Shown here piece after piece: positions 27,826 to 29,987 of a DNA stretch of 29,987 nucleotides. The DNA lies in contig QXVZ01022779.1 of NCBI GenBank assembly GCA_008931825.1, positions 1-29,987 on the forward strand. Direction: 5' to 3'. The translations under genes and the position numbers were made by a program. Source of the DNA: Phallusia fumigata (taxonomy: Eukaryota; Chordata; Ascidiacea; Phlebobranchia; Ascidiidae). Under the pieces are notes generated by a model. That model had not been told where the DNA came from. It was given only the letters and a program-made list of their open reading frames with translations, and searched no databases. Position 1 is the first letter of the stretch. Every line of letters starts with the position of its first letter.

Positions 27826-29987
27826 ACCAGTACCTCGTGCTGCTGCTCTCCTAGATACACTTGACTTAAAGGCGACCGCTCACTAGTGCGGGATCGTGTA
27901 GCTTAGCAAATAAGCGTCTTGCTCTTGGTAATTTAACCTTTTTTGTGGTTTTTACTTGTGCGTGTTTTGTTGTACAGAGGTGTCGCAGTTTCACGTTTTA
28001 TCGACTGACAAATCATCAACGTTCGCTTAACGTGTGTGTGTTTAGTGTATTTTTTTAATTGTGTCCCAGTGTCTTAACAGCGCCCGCCACGGGCTGGGCG
28101 TTTGAACCGGAGCCACGGGCACCGGTCACATCTGCTGGAAAACCACCCACTCGCCTAGCAACGGTTACCATGGAAGAATATCTATCATAACTTATAAGCT
28201 GACCCCTCGAAAACAATATGGATTAAAACCTCATTGCTGTCCACTAACTGCTAGTGATCTAGACACTGAAACACTACGCATGTTTAAAATCCAGTGTATT
28301 TGCACTAGTAAAGTCTCCTTACCCACGGGTTTCTCAAAGAGTTTCAGAGGCCTTTTTGCTGCAAGTTTGTGTTTTTTTAACCCCCAGCGTTCCATCGATG
28401 GCAAATCTATTTTTTAATTGTGCCCGGTAGATTTTTGTTGTTGTTTTGATGCAACTCACCACTTTGGGGAGTCGTCATCGGGTTGTTCTGCCACTTCGCG
28501 TGCGTTTTTGGATTGTTCGTGTTGTTCTGCTTTAGTTTTTCTACGGTTTCTACTTGGCGCGCAAGGCATTTTATTTAAAAGTAGTGCAAACTTTTCTGCT
28601 GGAATAGTACAACAGGGATATATGGGTTTCATGAACATTTCTATTTTGTACATTTATTTTTAGCCCCAAAATTGCGTTGTTTTTCACGCTTCTGTAAAGG
28701 GATTCACATTTTTTTGTAAGTCAGCTTTAACAGTGCCATTTCTCATTCTTCTGGTATTGCTCGTTCCAGGCAAGCACATTTTCTATCCTGTAAAGATTTT
28801 CCAATATAAATTTGCCTAGTGGGTAAAGCTTGCCAACTAAAAAGGCTCAACAACAAATCAGGAAATACTTTGTATGTGCAACTTCAACAACTCGCACGAT
28901 TTCAAAACCTTTGTTGTTTGCCAAACCTGTTTGTATAAGATAACAGAACGCTTTACTTAATGTAATGTAACCCTCTTGATACAGCATTTGTTTGATTTTA
29001 AATATGAATCTGCAATTCTCTAGGTGTGTGCGCTTTATACCCACACTGCCACGTGCCTGGTTTAAAATCAGGTGATCGATTTTAAACGTAATACCACATG
29101 TCGCCAAAAATTTGATAATTATAGCCCACAAAATTTTTTTAGGAACATTAAAATCTAAATATTTGCTTAGCAATGGGCACTCAGTTATCCATAATAGGGA
29201 TACTTTTGTTAGGAAATTATTACCCCCGTGTTCTCAGTTACAGAATTTCTGATCTCGTTAATTGCAGATTATAAAGTTTTTGGCCTGCAACAAAAGTATG
29301 TACAAGCTTAGCACCTAAAGGGTGGTAATCCACTTCCCACATATGCTGTAACATCAATGCAGCTTTTCCAATCGGTCATAGGTCGTAACATCCCCTTTGA
29401 AAAACGAAACCTGCTTCAGTCGCATATGTTGCAACTATTGTTGTCATGCACCTGAGATTATCAACACCACCTCCTCCAGTATTATCACCACCAGAGTCGT
29501 AATTGTTTGCGTCTTCTTTCTGCCTCCTTTTCTGCCCCAGCTGTCCCCGCCATGTTAAACTGTAGTCAAGTTTTTTAAAGAGCCAAGGGTATGGGAAGTT
29601 TTGTTGGGGTAATGAAAGGAAGGTCAACCTCTTTCTGACAATGCAAAATACTGGCACAAATCAAAGGTTCAAAATGTAGAATTCTCAACAAAACAATGTT
29701 TTTGGTTAAAAATCTCCTTAGTGGTTGGGGGGACTGCTGTCTTAGTGTGGCAGTGAAGTCTGTTTACAATATTTGCACTCATGGATTCTGGCATTAGCTG
29801 GGTTGCCTTTCAACCTGTTTTGTACAATATGTTTTTATGGCCCGTTCTGGAATGCCCTTGTGTTTTTTTCTGTCACACCACCGCCGCTGATGGGCACAAA
29901 GTTGTACATTTGAGTTGCCTGCTTCTCTCTACCAGTTCTGTTTCTCTATTTGGCCATAATAAAAAAATACTGTGTAAAATGTGGTCT
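27635..29987 (+). other. Probable CRTC 3' UTR and downstream flank
   Basis: No further exons could be supported on either strand. After the CpG-rich start (to about 27900) it becomes T-rich with short open frames only. Whether all of it is UTR is unknown. ATTAAA at 28224-28229 and AATAAA near the window end are the candidate signals seen. Confidence 0.5.
29958..29963 (+). terminator. Candidate poly(A) signal AATAAA
   Basis: AATAAA followed within 25 bases by a G/T-rich stretch at the window end. It would make a 3' UTR of about 2.3 kb. An earlier signal may be used instead. Confidence 0.3.

Noticed and set aside
27650-27886. 78-codon plus-strand open frame after the CRTC stop
   Set aside because: Arises from the CpG-rich CRE cluster; Arg/Ala-rich translation without a family match.
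28155-28176. Possible RFX X-box (tagcaacggttaccatgg)
   Set aside because: Only half-sites match the consensus, and the two halves have the wrong spacing for a full X-box.
29376-29657. 93-codon minus-strand open frame near the right edge
   Set aside because: Low-complexity Gly/Asp stretch and no similarity that I recognise; cannot be told from chance.

Overview
The window is a eukaryotic, intron-rich, AT-rich nuclear locus. Exons of about 30-310 bp are separated by GT-AG introns of about 70-1,400 bp. Vertebrate-like ATP8B and CRTC orthologues, compact genes, small MITE/SINE-like repeats and apparently unmerged, slightly divergent haplotype copies fit an ascidian tunicate such as Ciona. The organism is an inference from gene content and style, not a proof.

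Layout: (1) 121-608, minus strand: the first three coding exons of a P4-ATPase (ATP8B-type phospholipid flippase) that runs off the left edge. (2) 609-4304: intergenic DNA, most of it a 1.6 kb segment present twice (881-2489 and 2491-4092) around a single N. (3) 4357-16841, minus strand: a second, nearly complete ATP8B-type flippase. I resolved 26 coding exons, with every phase consistent, giving about 985 codons. Two pieces are missing, each in an intron that carries an N: TM3-TM4 with the start of the P domain (N at 13082), and the GDGAND hinge region (N at 8884). (4) 16854-17456: the 5' flank of this gene, again present twice around an N at 17160. (5) 18230-27634, plus strand: a CREB-regulated transcription coactivator (CRTC/TORC). 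It is visible from the middle of the protein's N-terminal third to the stop codon. The N-terminal CREB-binding exon is absent (N at 17457), and one late exon is cut by an N at 26924. Two of its exons occur twice around an N at 22690. (6) 27635-29987: probable long CRTC 3' UTR and flank, starting with a CpG-rich cluster of cAMP-response elements.

The two flippase genes are head-to-tail tandem paralogues with conserved intron positions and phases. CRTC is divergent from the larger flippase gene. All seven Ns lie either at a local duplication or where coding sequence is missing, so most oddities of structure here look like contig-joining artefacts of a heterozygous genome. Nothing points to a new multi-gene system. 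The best candidates for something undescribed are a phase-compatible extra exon inside CRTC (24311-24601) and the CRE cluster that begins on the CRTC stop codon.
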